Shown: positions 9,230-21,399, counted from the first letter of the stretch. The stretch: DNA of 64,000 nucleotides from Aphanomyces cochlioides (GCA_019828595.1 JAHQRK010000002.1:3224001-3288000), one strand, 5' to 3'. The notes: generated from the sequence alone by a model not told the origin. Made by a program: numbers and translations.

Positions 9230-11815
9230 TCATTCGACTAGTTTTTGTACCCAGTCATCATCACCAGACGCCATGGCATGCACAGAGTAAAGCGCAACGG
9301 CAAGTTGTACCCATTGCACGATAAGTTCTGAGCCGAGAAAGACAGCCGAGAGACACTACAGCGCAAACTTAGAGACTAAATGAAGAAAGATATTGTACCT
9401 GAGCGGATAACGAGAGAAAAAAAACAGGACTGTACAAATTGCCAGTCTTCACAGCAGATAGAATAAACGAGATCAAGAGCAATTCCGCGCCGTTCAGATC
9501 GAGCAAAAAGCTATGATGGCTCACACCTTCGACCAAAAATACCAATGGCAAAAGGATGCGAAAGGTGGCCACCATGGCTGTCGATCCTTGCGTACAAAAC
9601 AACTGGACGAGGAATGCATACCAAAGACACACTGGAGCCCACGGCGGTGCCCATGGAATCACATATTGCACCAAAAGTGGGAAGGCATAGAGGAATGCAA
9701 AGCAACTGGCAATATTGCGATTGAAAACCAAACCACGGACAGCCAACCGGTGAAACTTGAGACCATAAGTCAAGAGCTGATAGCTCATAACCACACCAAT
9801 GCCCAAGACGAGGGACAACAGCGAATGCAGCTACAAATCATAGAAATTAGATGAAACATCAAGGAAAGATTCAGTACATGAACAAAGAACCACGAGAGGA
9901 TTTTCGACGCAGCGTCGACATTTTTCGACGATTGCCACCAATTCACGATTGAGTCTTTCCACACCGAAACGGTTGAAGACGGCGACGACGAGCAGGTGAA
10001 AAGCGGATCATCTTCAACAAGAACTTCTTCCTTGCGATTGTCTTTCTTCTTAGGACCGTTTTCGCTCTTCTTTCTGTCTGCAACGTGCTTGAGACTGCTA
10101 GAGTTGTCTCGTTCTTTGCGTCCTTTCTTATCTGCCTTTTTCTTTGGTGCGGATATTGAAGGCTTCATGTCGTCTTCTGAAGATGGCGGTTGAATCTCAA
10201 CTTGAGGAGCAGGTGGAACGACAGGAGACTCGACTTCCTCAACAACTTCTTCACCAGCTTCTTCACGTGGTGATGCATCGTCATTTGATTCTACAGCACT
10301 GCTATTGTCGTCAGCATTTCGCGAATCTGGAGCCGGAATATCTTCTTCGACATGCTCGTCGGTAGCAGCTACACATAATTCTTCCTCTGCTACTGCTTCG
10401 ACATCAAGGCTTGCCTTTGCATCATGAAATTCTTCATTCAACCCGACTTCCGCCTCGCCTTCTTGTTCTTGCTCTTGCTCCACAGTGCTTGCTTCGCCAG
10501 TCGGGACTGGTACTTCACTCATAGTTTTGGGCACATCATCTTCACGGTTTGGAACTGTCTTCTTGTCGGGCAATTGATGCAAGACTGGTTCAGGGGAGGA
10601 AGGAGGCATTTCAACCGCAGTTGTATGCTTGTCGGATTTACTGCGGCGTGGCGTGGAGCGCTCTGGTTTTGTTGGGGTTTCTGGCGTCAGCTTGGTCAAC
10701 TTCTCACGATACACAGGTGTCGAGCGACGAGGGGTAGATGAGGCGGCAGCTGCTGGGGTTGTAGCTCGACTACCTTTGTGATGCGGAATGCTCTCTGGTT
10801 TCTTTGGGGAACTGTCTTTAGGCTTCCCATGCTGCTTGATACGAATTTGATTTGGAGCCATTGTTGCAGCTCGTTGGGGGTTATTACCGAAAGGCGATGC
10901 AGGAGCCGATGGTTGATGATCTTCTGAGTCACGAGAAGATATCGAGGATGGGGATCCGAGGGTTGACGATCGCTTCATCGAGGACATAAGGTCTTTTCGC
11001 TCATGACGCTGTTCGGCTCGAGAGCTATTCGCTCTGCGCATTGGTGTGGTGGCTTTTGGAGGAGTCTCCGTGAGAAAAGACGGTGGCGGCACATATTCGT
11101 CAGAAAGCTTTCTGAAGCTCCGAAAGCGATGAACACCAATGGTATTGGTGGGCAAAATGTGGTCATTCTTTCCCTGGGTCACAACAACTGACGTCGTATT
11201 GAGTTCTGCCAACTCCATATTGGAAGGATGGTCATATCCTGGTGGACGATACAAAGGACGCTGTTCCTGTGCGATGGAAGGACTCGAAGGGTGGAGACGG
11301 TTCATAAATCCGAAAGTTTGATCGTCTGTGATGGGCCGGTTGCGTTCGTACGGAGCTGGGGCATCTAGACCTGGTGGCGCACGCAGCGAGGTGCCAGTAG
11401 TGGAAGACTTTGCAGGGATAAATCCAGACTGAGGACGTCCAAATGGTGAGTCTGAGTTCAATTGGTACGCAGATGAGCTGCCAATGGAAGATCCAATCGA
11501 TCCAATGCCCCCTGGCGTCGAACTACCGAGTCCATAGCCTCGAAGCCCTCCAAACCCACCGATATCTCGTTCTCTTGATGGATTTGGTACAGCAACGCCT
11601 CCTAGACCTGACAAGAGAAAGTTGTTGGGTTCATCCGACACCGACGGCATGCGGAAACTGTTCAAATGTTGGCTGTGGCCAATCGCACCAAACGAGTTGG
11701 CTAATGGACTTGGAGTAGGTACATCTAAGCTTCTTCTTGGGGGAGAATCATCTGCGATACCTCCTGGAAGGAAGTACAGGACGCCGTTCTCGTCGTCCGA
11801 ATCTTCGCCATTCAT
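9230..11815 (-). CDS. Disordered protein with C-terminal multi-pass membrane domain
   Basis: Three exons (11815-9878, 9830-9399, 9355-9230) are joined by introns of 47 and 43 nt and give 831 residues. Residues 1-640 are low-complexity: Gly/Ser/Pro-rich at first, then Ser/Thr/Pro with basic patches, then an acidic run (EVEAVAEEE), then a Lys-rich stretch (PKKKADKKGRKERD). The last 190 residues contain about four or five hydrophobic segments (LLSLVLGIGVVMSYQLL, PLLVQYVIPWAPPWAPVCLW, ATFRILLPLVFLVEG, ELLLISFILSAV, ELIVQWVQLAVALYSV). The start MNGEDSDDEN was chosen because a clear acidic N-terminus begins there; an earlier in-frame ATG at 11899 is possible. Family not recognised. It may tether a long cytosolic scaffold to an internal membrane; this is inference. 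Confidence 0.7.
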
Positions 11816-12908
11816 CGGCCGATGTGGCTTGGAATTGTTTTGTGCCACACAACCAGAAAGAGCAAGTAGTCGTACATTCAATGTATTATCTTTGTACATA
11901 AATACACCCACAAGTTAGTTACGCTTTCCCGCAAAATCAGACAAAAGTACGGCTAAAGTGCGAGTATAATCAACGTACATTAATGTACGACCCGTCGCAC
12001 TCGCATTGTCCAATTCGGGATGCCGTCCACACAAACGTCCGAGTCATGAGTCCATGAGAGACATTACTAGAGCAAATGGCGTCCGTGGAAGACCATAGAA
12101 GTTGCTTACTTTGCTTGACTCCATGGATGAGTCCATTCGGCGGGTCTGTGAACTGATAGCCTGGGCTAACATCTCGGCTCTTTCTCCTGTCAAACTCGTC
12201 CTCCAGGACGACTTGTATGCATTTACCAGTGTTGAAAACTATTTAGTACAACACGTTCATGTGCTGATCGCCAATGCGTCCTCTCTTTTGAGAACATCGT
12301 TGAGTGTGCGATTGCGATGTCCATGGTAATAATACTCTTCAGGACAGGGATAAATCGATGAACAATCGCAGTGTGCAAGTCAGATTGAGTGAACAGTGTT
12401 CCCTCTATTTATTTATGCGATTCAGAAGACATGGGCACTCTTGCTGAGAGCTGTCCTGAGATTCTGACATGGTGTCGATCTCTTCACACCCTTTCAACTT
12501 CAAGCAGTACAAATTGCTTACAGCTTGTACGCTTGTAAGAGAGTACGTACATTGTACGTACGACAATGAAACATTGAGAATTTTTTTGTGGTAAATTTAG
12601 TTTGTAGTTTTTTCATCACTTGTATTTTCTCCCCATCTCTGTTGCTGAAAGAGACGACTCATGCTGATCCTTCAATACCCCCCGGAGAGATGCCAGAAGC
12701 ATATTAGAATAGAGGTGCTTTGCTATCTCTGAAGAATTACCAACTGATGTCATTAATGCTCACAATAATTTCGGAAAATTCAATGCAATAAATACTACTA
12801 CGTAGTAGTAATCTGAATTTCGATTTTATTTCGATTTTTTGCCTGACTGCAACAATTGTATCAACTTGAACCTTGAGTAGTGACGTTTTCCAAACTTCCT
12901 CGATTATC
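11816..12908. promoter_or_regulatory. Divergent promoter region with three perfect palindromes
   Basis: This 1.1-kb gap lies between the start of the membrane protein (minus) and the aminotransferase (plus). It holds three perfect palindromes: CGTACATTAATGTACG (11974-11989), GTACGTAC-ATT-GTACGTAC (12543-12561) and TACTACTACGTAGTAGTA (12793-12810). All share the core TACGTA or GTAC. A 70-codon frame from an ATG at 12123 is open on the plus strand, but the minus strand is open in the same place and neither has homologous features, so I do not call a gene. The palindromes may be dimeric transcription-factor sites. Confidence 0.4.
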
Positions 12909-14320
12909 ATGCAAGCCTGGAGGTCACAGACAATACGAAGCTTCAGCGCAATCTCATATGACGCTTTTCTCACTCCTCGATCTCTGCGACGCCAGCCATC
13001 CCCCATTCGTTCGCTTCAACCGCTCGTATCGTTACCAGGCATGATTTCGCTTGGAGGGTGAGTCGCGATTGTCTCGAGTTGTGGTCATTGGATTCCTTGT
13101 CTAGTGGAATGCCAAATCCATCCACTTTTCCATTTGAATCCATGTCAATTAAGCTGACATCTGGAGCAACAATGGACATCCAAGGCGCTGCTCTTCAGCA
13201 AGCTTTGCAATACTCGCCAACACCAGGATTGCCAGACTTGGTTCAGATTATTACGACGAGAATGGAAAAGGAGCACCAACCTCCTCAACTCGACAACCCT
13301 CGAATTCTCTCGATCGCTACAGGAAGTCAAGACGCCCTGTACAAGGCATTTGAAATGCTGATCGACGAGGACGAATCGCTCCTGGTGGAGTCGCCCACTT
13401 ATTCTGGTACTCTAGCCCATCTCCATGCTGTCAACTGCAAATTGATATCCGTCCAAACTGACGGAAATGGTCTTGTGCCAGAGCATTTGGCGTCCATTCT
13501 AGACAACTGGGACCATTCCAAGAAAAAGCCTAAGGTTCTCTATACTATTCCAACCGGTGGCAACCCCACTGGAGTGAGCTTGTCATTCGAGCGCAAGAAA
13601 CAAGTCTATGCAATTGCTGCCAAGCATAAATTGCTCATCTTAGAGGATGATCCTTATTACTATCTTACTTTGGATGGTAACAGGCAAAAGGTACACCAAA
13701 TTTACTCTCTACCTCTGAATATCTGGATAGTCCTTGTTGCGTTTGGACGTCGATGGACGTGTACTCCGCTTCGATTCATATTCCAAAATCCTGTCGTCCG
13801 GACTCCGCCTTGGCACTGTGTATGGACCTAAAGAGTTGGTCGAACGCATGAATTTGCACACTCAATCTGCCAACCTGCACAGCAGTGGTTTGTCTCAGGT
13901 ACGCCATATGCGCATGATTGGCATGAAAGTAACCTTTGTTTGTACTAGGCTGTCGTTTTGGAGTTGTTCAAGCAATGGGGGGAAGAGGGATGGAACGATC
14001 ACGTGTCGTCTGTCTGTGAATTTTACCGTCGCCAACGTGATGCCTTCCTCGTTGCCTTGGAAAAGCATCTAACAGGCCTTGCTACGTGGGAAGTGCCTGA
14101 TGCAGGCATGTTTGTTTGGATCAAATTGCTCGGGGTCGAGGATTCCAAATCCCTCATTGAGCAAAAAGCCGTGGCAAGCAAGGTTCTCTTGGTTCCTGGA
14201 CAAGTTTTCTTGCCGGACAACCAGAAAACGTCATACGTTCGCGCAGCCTACTCGACGGCCACTCCAGAGCAAATGGATACTGCATTGAGTCGATTGGCAT
14301 CCTTACTCCAAGAAAAGTAA
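12909..14320 (+). CDS. AADAT: Kynurenine/alpha-aminoadipate aminotransferase (PLP fold type I)
   Basis: Four exons: 12909-13057, 13105-13690, 13731-13898 and 13949-14320. Together they encode 424 residues, essentially the length of human AADAT. Conserved parts include the substrate-entry region [29 protein letters not shown], the nucleotide/PLP segments SPTYSGTL and [27 protein letters not shown], and the Schiff-base lysine in [14 protein letters not shown] (residue about 270). The C-terminus has AGMFVWIKL and the Arg of YVRAAYS that holds the alpha-carboxylate. Residues 1-25 ([16 protein letters not shown]) look like a mitochondrial presequence. The enzyme transaminates 2-aminoadipate and kynurenine with 2-oxoglutarate. 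Substrate preference cannot be read from sequence. Confidence 0.92.
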
Positions 14321-14509
14321 TTCCTGGAAATAGATACTTGTTGTGCCATCATGGAAGATGGTGCCGATTCACTTGCTGACTTCATGTCAAAGGAGTTTGG
14401 GGTTGAGGGGTTAGATAGGTTTAGGAATATAATGCACTGACCAATCATATCACGATATTTGTATCTTGTAATTCTCGCGCGCAATTTGCAATTTGACGAG
14501 AGTACGAAG

Positions 14510-17500
14510 ATGACGACGACATCGTTGAACCAGTTGATCCGCATGGGAGCTGCGAAGAGAACGAATCTACTCGAGAAATTGGCGATGTCTAGGGGGAAAA
14601 CATTACATGCTCTCGAAAGTGTTCCGCATGACTTGCCAAAGATCTTTCAGCAAGAAACAAGAAAGCTAAAGTTTGGATGTGTGGTGAACCTGCTGAAGTA
14701 CATCGAAATTCGGGAGTAATGCGTATGTGATCTCTTTCTGTAGGGTGATTCGATCTTCTTTTGTCGATTCGAAAGCGTGTATGGAGAAATTACAAGATGC
14801 GGGAGTAGGAAAGGCGCTTTTAGATGCATTACGAGCAATGAAGACAGGTAATGCGGTGTGCCATCTCTTGTAACACCATGTCTAGATACAAGGAACATAC
14901 ATTTAGAGCGTTTTCTTTCTTATCTTGCTGACCTGGTACTCCCTCACCTACTGCATGTGCAGGTGATTAATTTCAAGTAGTTTGAGTGGGAAAGTTTTGG
15001 CAAGAACGAAAGAGGACACCTCTTGGAAGAAATATTATCAATTGTTCAAAGTCGATATTCTGATTGTGATCTACTTCTTACTGAAGCTTTGGGCTTATTC
15101 ATGACCATGCTGACAACTGACAGTCAATTTATTTTGGATTCTATGAAAGCGAGCAAGATATGCTGTCCACTAATGCTGCAAATTGTCTACAACATGCCCA
15201 AGACGAAGAGCTTCCACTTTCAAGCCCTTTTAGTGGAAATAGTGTACCGTATTTTACGTCTGCTGCGTAAATCGACGCAAAAGAAGGATCAAGAGTTGAT
15301 GCAGAAATTGCTTGAGTCCTTACCACAAGTGTTGTCAGCAGGCATTCAGTATGTCACTCCGAAAGTACGTCAAATTGAAGAAACACCCATGAAATGTAAT
15401 TGTTTTTCTAGGAATTTCGGTCTGGCACGCGCAGTCTGCTGAACCAATTCAACGAAGCAGTGGGTGTGGTTAAGACATTCCCCATGAAGAAATTGCAATT
15501 TGAATGCAATGGTGGAAACAAAATAGTAAGCATTTTGTCAAGAATATTTCACCGGAGCATTAGGTTACTGCCAACGATGTTGAGTGGTTTGATTTGGGGG
15601 GGTTAATTTACGAGATAGAGGCCAGCTTCAAAGTTTCCAATGAAATTGTGGAAGGTGTTGTCAAGATGTACTGCTCGGATATTGAGGAATATGTACCCGA
15701 AGCCAAATTCATCAAAATGCGCATTAAAAGAGCAATTACCTTAGCTGATATTGCGCCCAATGTTCACGACTCAGAATGGGGGGATTTGCGCGATATTACA
15801 GTTGTGATTTTCATGGATCCCAGTGTATGTCAACGCATGACTTTCGATTTCATTCTGCCAATAGGTATTATCAAAAGTGGCTGCAATTTTGAGAGCACGA
15901 TTTGAATCGACGACACATTCAGTGTCAAAGGTGTCAAACTTTGGTCAATACGAAGCTGGAAACAATGCGACACAAACCGCAGATCAAGATCATGGGTCAT
16001 TTTATGATCTAATGGCTGAATCAAAGACAAAGCAAAAGGATAGCGTACTTCGTAAGTCACAAAATGGGAAGGAGAAAGAGCGACAACAACCTAAATCGGG
16101 TAAAGAGGTAAGGGTGGAATCTCAAATATTATTTCAAGTCGAAACAGAAGGTCAATAAGCGAGAGATGAAAAAAGAATTAATTGAAGACACCAAAAAGCA
16201 AGAAAGACCACTGCACAAGCTTTCAAGAAAACGAACTGATACTGTGCATACATCAAACCAGTTGATTGACCACATCAAAGTTGAAAAACAAGAAAGGTTA
16301 GAAATGGAACACTACTCCACGGCCCCAAACTTTTCCCGGGAAAACAAGAGGATGAAGTTGACGAATTCAATTAATGCAGCAAATCGAAAGACTTCTCTCG
16401 ATACGGGCGACGAATCGAAGCGCCATTACTTGAATGCAAATACTCGAATGAATTCGCGAGTGAATGTTAAGCAAGAACCAAGTGAGCACATCGACAACAC
16501 CAGATACGAACGATCTTCGAGAGAAATAAAAAATGCCCAGATTCGCGTTGTCTCCCCAGAAAGTTCCATCAATCTGTGCCAAAAGAAGACCCCCCCTCGC
16601 GAAGAAAAGACAAGCAGGCACAGTAAGAGAAAGCAGCCCATATATCTGGATAGTTGCGAGTCGATGCACAACTTTGACTGTGGCAAATTTGCGAATGTGA
16701 TGGCTGAAAAGCCTGATAAGCTTGCAAACGATCATGAGAAACGAACTCAATTAATCAGTCGAACCGACAATCAATGCGCAGAAGTGCTGACAAAACTGCG
16801 ACAAAATCCCAAAACAAGAGAAAATGGGATACAAACTGTCCTAGAAAGCTTCGAACTCTTCACCTCAGAAGCAGAACGTAAAACAAGGAGCTCCAATAAC
16901 GATGAAGAAGCGGACTCTAACTCGCAGTCCTCCGACAGCAGTATGTCCCTAATCGGACCGTCTTCCCCATCGCAAAAACACCTCTCACCAAAGAGACAAC
17001 CGACTATGCAAACGCATTTAATTCCAGGTGGGGGGATCTTTTCAATTATTGCCCTCACATTTGACAGACTCACCACGGCAAAAGTTGTTATCAAATGTCT
17101 CCTGTATCGAGCAAATGCCGGAAACGCGCAGCGATGTCCTCGGCCGAGAGTCGCAGCCTGAACTGGTTGAGAGGATGAAAGTGCTTGTGGACATCATACT
17201 GGAACAACAGTCGAAATTTCGTCAAAGCACGATGTACCAACTCATGCACCAAACAGAAGAGAAGTTCCAAAAATCTTGGTCGGGCCACCTCTGTTCCTTA
17301 AGTGAAAGACTTGGGCTGAGCAATATTGAGTCTATGGTGCATAACGCGCTGATTATGCATCGAGATCAAGTACACTCGGTTGGAACATTGCAAGAAGAAG
17401 TTGTTCTGAATCTCAACTCTTCGGAGACCTTGGAAGAAGATTTGCTATCTGAATGCGTGAATTATATGCATACTGAATCAACTAGCGTCCGACATAAATG

Positions 17501-17648
17501 GACGAGCCAGCTCAAGGGCATAGAGAAGAAGATCGACTCGACTCGCTCCAAGCGCAAGCTTCAATTGCAAAATAAACTGAAGGAAATCAGGGACAAATTC
17601 AATTCGAATGATCTCATTGAAATTCAAGCACTCCTTGGCCGTATTTAA
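14510..17648 (+). CDS. Probable meiotic chromosome-axis protein, SYCP2/Red1-like
   Basis: Nine exons were resolved (14510-14715, 14744-14847, 14886-14935, 14981-15364, 15412-15525, 15564-15824, 15865-16107, 16148-17027, 17068-17648), giving 940 residues; introns are 28-47 nt. Residues about 1-260 are an all-helical, ARM-like region. A compact beta-rich domain follows (about 275-400: SLLNQFNEAVGVVKTFP, ANDVEWFDLGGLIYEIE, VVKMYCSDIEEYVPE, ITVVIFMDPS), which corresponds in order and spacing to the ARM-like plus Spt16M/PH-like pair of SYCP2 as I know it. A long basic, disordered linker follows and then a C-terminal coiled coil (about 750-940). This ARM-PH-linker-coiled-coil plan is that of the SYCP2/Red1/ASY3 axis proteins, which bind HORMA proteins and assemble filaments on meiotic chromosomes. 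Assignment is by architecture and partial motif match. Confidence 0.6.
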
Positions 17649-17734
17649 CTGATGAAAGCCAAATTACAATCTCTCGATGTTATCATTGTCAAGTCAGTGT
17701 GATAATGATAGTGCTCATTCTTCGTATGCTGGTA

Positions 17735-18518
17735 TTAAACCTCTTTTCCTCGAAGGAATTGGCTGATCAATTTCAAGAACCGTTTTGCATCTTGGTCCGT
17801 GTACGCTTCCAAAGATGCCTTGGATGTTTCAAAGTCTTCTTTGTCAGCAAAACGGTCCTCACAGATCGGCCACAATTTTTCCGTGAAACAATAGTCCACA
17901 TCAAACTCTGGATGTGCTTGGCAGCAAACAATATTTTGTTTAATGCCAGCAACATACGCTTCATGGGCGCACGAGTCAGAGGTCGCCAAGAGTTCAGCTT
18001 CAGGTGGCAACGACACCACACAATCTCCATGAACTTCAAGCAACTCCAAAGCTGTCACGTCTGCGGCAAACACCTCTGAGAAAGCTGGCAGGACTTTGAT
18101 AGTCTCAGCTTTCATCACAAAACGTGGATTGTATCCAGCGGTTCCTCCCAGGGCATGAGCGATAATCTGATGACCAAAGCATCCACCATACATGCGAGGT
18201 GAACCAGTCTTGGCCACGTGACGAATGATGTCGCAAAGTGGCTCGTACCACGGCAGCTGGTCGCGAACGTTGTAGTGAGAGCCCGTGATAACAATGCCGT
18301 CGTAGCCTTCATCCAACACATTGGCCAACGAATCACCAGTGGCAGGGTTGATGACCACCCACGAATCGCCTTCCGATTTCAATCCATCGACAAACATATC
18401 ACCTACATACACAGAGCACGTCAGCAACTCATCACTTTAATAGCGAGCTCGTACTGAAGTTGCGATCCTTCCATCGATCCACGGCATCTTCGGTGTGAAT
18501 CACACAAAATCGCGGCAT
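17735..18518 (-). CDS. Class I glutamine amidotransferase-like protein
   Basis: Two exons, 18518-18455 and 18402-17735, are joined by a 52-nt GTACGA...TGTAG intron and give 243 residues. The N-terminus reads MPRFCVIHTEDAVDRW, then YDGIVITGSHYNV. The nucleophile elbow is YGGCFGHQIIAHALGG (Cys about residue 113) and the His/Glu of the triad lie in CQAHPEFD. This is the fold of GMP-synthase-like GATase1 domains and of stand-alone gamma-glutamyl peptidases of plants and fungi, which hydrolyse gamma-glutamyl bonds, for example of glutathione conjugates. No synthetase domain is attached, so a stand-alone hydrolase is the better reading. The gene converges with the axis-protein gene, whose stop is 86 bp away. 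Confidence 0.85.
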
Positions 18519-18581
18519 CTTTCAATTTCGCTTCTGCCATCTCACATGGCATTCGAACATTCTGTGAATCTAGAATCGCAC

Positions 18582-18962
18582 TTAATAAGCACTTTCCCTT
18601 CCATCGAATTCCATGCTTATCAACTCCATCAGCACCAATTTGCACTTTCCACAGACAATATATTGTACGGCGTCAAAGGAATTGTGGGCAATGGCACAGT
18701 ACAGTAGCAGGCGCAATTTAGTTGGATTTGCCTTAATTGTCTTCACTGAATGATAGAGTACAACCAACAACCAGTCCTTCAGCCCAATTCCTTGGGAGAG
18801 CTTGTTTCAAGCCACCAGTCAATATTCTGCAGATTGGCCTGTTAATCGAATCATCGTGGACTTGGGAGCGCATTTTGTATCCACAAGAAAATATCTGGCT
18901 TCAACTTATCAATTAACAAGTGACCGCCATCTTTCGGCGTATTCTTCCTGGCGCTTCATCAT
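18582..18962 (-). pseudogene. Small hypothetical gene with apparent frameshift
   Basis: An ATG at 18962 (MMKRQEEYAERWRSL), a 79-nt possible intron ending ...GATTAACAG, and a second exon (NLQNIDWWLETSSPKELG) read cleanly. The frame then stops, while the -1 frame continues convincingly (KDWLLVVLYHSVKTIKANP ... KLVLMELISMEFDG) to the stop at 18582. No GT-AG pair explains the shift, so I read it as a 1-base indel: a recent pseudogene or an assembly error. No family recognised. Confidence 0.4.
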
Positions 18963-19611
18963 GGCATCCACTTCATTTGCGATTTGGATTGTCTTCCGGT
19001 TGCTCAATCAACAACGAGCAACCGGATAATTATCCGGACAGTCAAACACTCCCAAATCCGCATATTTATCCGGATTATTCCCCCCTTTGTGTGGACTCCG
19101 GAGTGTGTTCTGTGATGTACATGCTTTGGAGGGGTTCTTGTCCGCTGACGACAAACAAATATGGACACTGAACCCATTCCAAGTGGGTGCGTGGAGGAAT
19201 ATTACCAAACGACCAGATTAAAGAGTTCGACTTCCAGTTGACGATTGACAAGGAACGTTTTGCGCACATTCTTGACAATTGCAATTTTATTCTATTTTTA
19301 TTGGTATTTTTTGTTCCGCCTTGAACTTAAGCTCCATTTGCAACCACATCGAATGCAAGACATCAATTGTAAACACGAATCTAATTGCTTGACTTGTGTG
19401 TGCGGGCATTGTCCTTGTTTCGGAGTTATGCGGGGCCGTTGGATGACTCAAATACGAATATTTCCAATATTTTTTTCCAATCTATTTTTTTTCAGATGTT
19501 CAATGACGGATAATTTTTCACAATTTTGATACAATTGCAGCAAACAATTTGACGACAAGCAAACCATGGGATTTGTCGTTTAGACTTGTCGAAGACACGT
19601 CTCTCTACAAG
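18963..19611. other. Intergenic region upstream of the CTL-like gene, with hairpin
   Basis: The region is non-coding as far as I can see. It contains a perfect hairpin (CCGGTTGCTC, 10-base loop, GAGCAACCGG; 18996-19025), overlapping a perfect 16-bp palindrome CCGGATAATTATCCGG (19022-19037), and a further half-site ATCCGGAT near 19070. The 3' part (19265-19550) is pyrimidine/AT-rich and should hold the promoter of the gene starting at 19612. Confidence 0.45.
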
Positions 19612-21227
19612 ATGAAGCAGCCCGTCAATGAGCGAGACACGGAGGTCGATAGCACGCGGTCCTCTGACAATGGCGCGTACATCGATGGGAAAGAAGGTTC
19701 GTCCCGCGCGCGTTTAGATGTCCAGCGCCAATGCAACGACATCATTTTCCTTGTGGCATTCCTGGCCGTCTTTATCATGACGCTTGTGTTTGCGGTGCAA
19801 TTTGGCCCGACTTTGATCAATGAGACGCAAGTCACTGGTGAGAAGACCACAGGCTTTAAGAAGGTGCTCGGATATGCTGCCATGTTCGGAGGTGCATCGA
19901 TTGGTATTTCCCTTGGATGGATTGTCATCATGATGTTCTTGGGCGAGTTTGTCATCTGGGCGTCGATTATTGCCATGATCCTCGCGTGTGTTTTGGCTGC
20001 TATTTTCATGACCAAACGTCTCCACGACCGCGATGCCAAGGTCTACTGGTGGCCAGCTCCTGTCTTTGGTCTCATGGCTCTCTTGATTACGTTGTACGCC
20101 GTGTGCATTCGGGTACGTCCAATTCTCTCCTCCTTGAGCATTCCTCACATTTTCTCTAGCGCCGAGTGAAGTTTGCTGCGGCTCACTTATCAGTTGCTGG
20201 CTCTGCGCTCTTCCGCCTTCCCATGACGCTCGCTGTGGCTTTGATCATGGTCGTTGTCCAGTTGGCGTGGGCAATCACGTGGTTCCTTGGCACTTACGGT
20301 CTGTACAACCACATGGGTTACATCACACCCAACAGCTATTGCTCGGATGTTGATAACCTCAAGAAGTGCAAGTTCAAGGTCAGATATGGCCCTGTCATTG
20401 GTATGTCGTTCCCCATGTTGATTGTCTTCTTCTGGGGCGCCACTGTCATCAAGAACATTGTCTCTGTGACGGTCTCTGGCACTGTCGCAAGCTGGAAAGT
20501 CAATGCCAACTCACCGCTTATCACGCTCAGCGCTTGGCTTCGTGCTATGACGTACAACTTGGGCAGTATTTGCTTGGGCTCGCTCGTTGTCGCCATCCTC
20601 GAAGCCATCCAAACCATCCTCAATAGCATTGCACGTTTGCTCTCGAGCAGTGGTAATTGCTGCGCAGCGTGCATTGCTGGATGCTTGGCTTGCTGCATTG
20701 GTTGCATCCGTAGCATGGTTGAAATGTTCAACCGATTCGCCTACGCCTACGTGGGTATCCATGGCTACAGCTTCGTCAAAGCTGGCAGCAGAGTCTCGCA
20801 ATTGTTCAACAGCAAGGGATGGACCGGCGTCGTGAACGACGATTTGACTCAAAAAGTGTTTTGGCTCGGCAATTTGGTCGTCGGTGGTCTCACGTGCTTT
20901 ATCGCTGTCGTGGTTGTGGCAGACCAAGTCGAGAAGAAGACATTTGGATTCCCAGGCGTGAAGCGTCCTGAATACATGGTCGGCTTTTTTGCATTCTTGG
21001 TCGGCTACATTGTGAACAATCTCTTCATGTCCCTCATGGGTGGTGCCGTCACGACAATTTTTGTGCTCTGGGCTGAAGACCCTCAAGGCTGGATGCAGAC
21101 GCGACCCGAGCATTATGCAAGACTGCACACTGCTTGGCTCAAGATCTACCCTGATGAATACAACAATGGATCGGGCAAACCCGAAGATGCCCTCAGCACA
21201 AAGCAAGACCCCGTTGCGAAAGCTTAA
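19612..21227 (+). CDS. Choline transporter-like protein (CTL/SLC44, DUF580)
   Basis: Exons 19612-20112 and 20160-21227 are joined by a 47-nt GTACGT...CTCTAG intron, giving 522 residues. About ten hydrophobic segments are spread over the protein. The C-terminal half has the CTL-family features: a cysteine-rich loop between TM helices (CCAACIAGCLACCIGCI), FNRFAYAYVGIHGYSFVKAG, and a late segment with FAFLVGYIVNNLFM followed by FVLWAEDPQGW. CTL proteins sit in the plasma membrane or mitochondria and carry choline and related amines. The in-frame ATG at 19612 (MKQPVNERDTE) is the first one available. The ligand of oomycete members is unknown; family assignment is strong. Confidence 0.85.
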
Positions 21228-21399
21228 TCGTTCAATAAAGTTGACATTTATACTATCCAAAGGCTTCATAGCACTCATTACACCCCATAGACGCAACTTC
21301 GTGACATTTCAGGATAAATTGGGGCCTTGTGGTCGGCATAGGGCGTTTGGCGTTTCAAGAGAGCTTGTGGTCTTGGAGGGACAAGACGAGGGGTGTCTG

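Noticed and set aside
9251..9274. ATG GCG TCT GGT GAT first taken as start of the dysferlin-domain gene
   Set aside because: Reading through a 43-nt intron shows these codons are the C-terminal end (MASGDDDWVQKLVE) of the upstream membrane protein.
12123..12329. 70-codon frame in the divergent promoter
   Set aside because: No domain, and the opposite strand is equally open; not supported as a gene.
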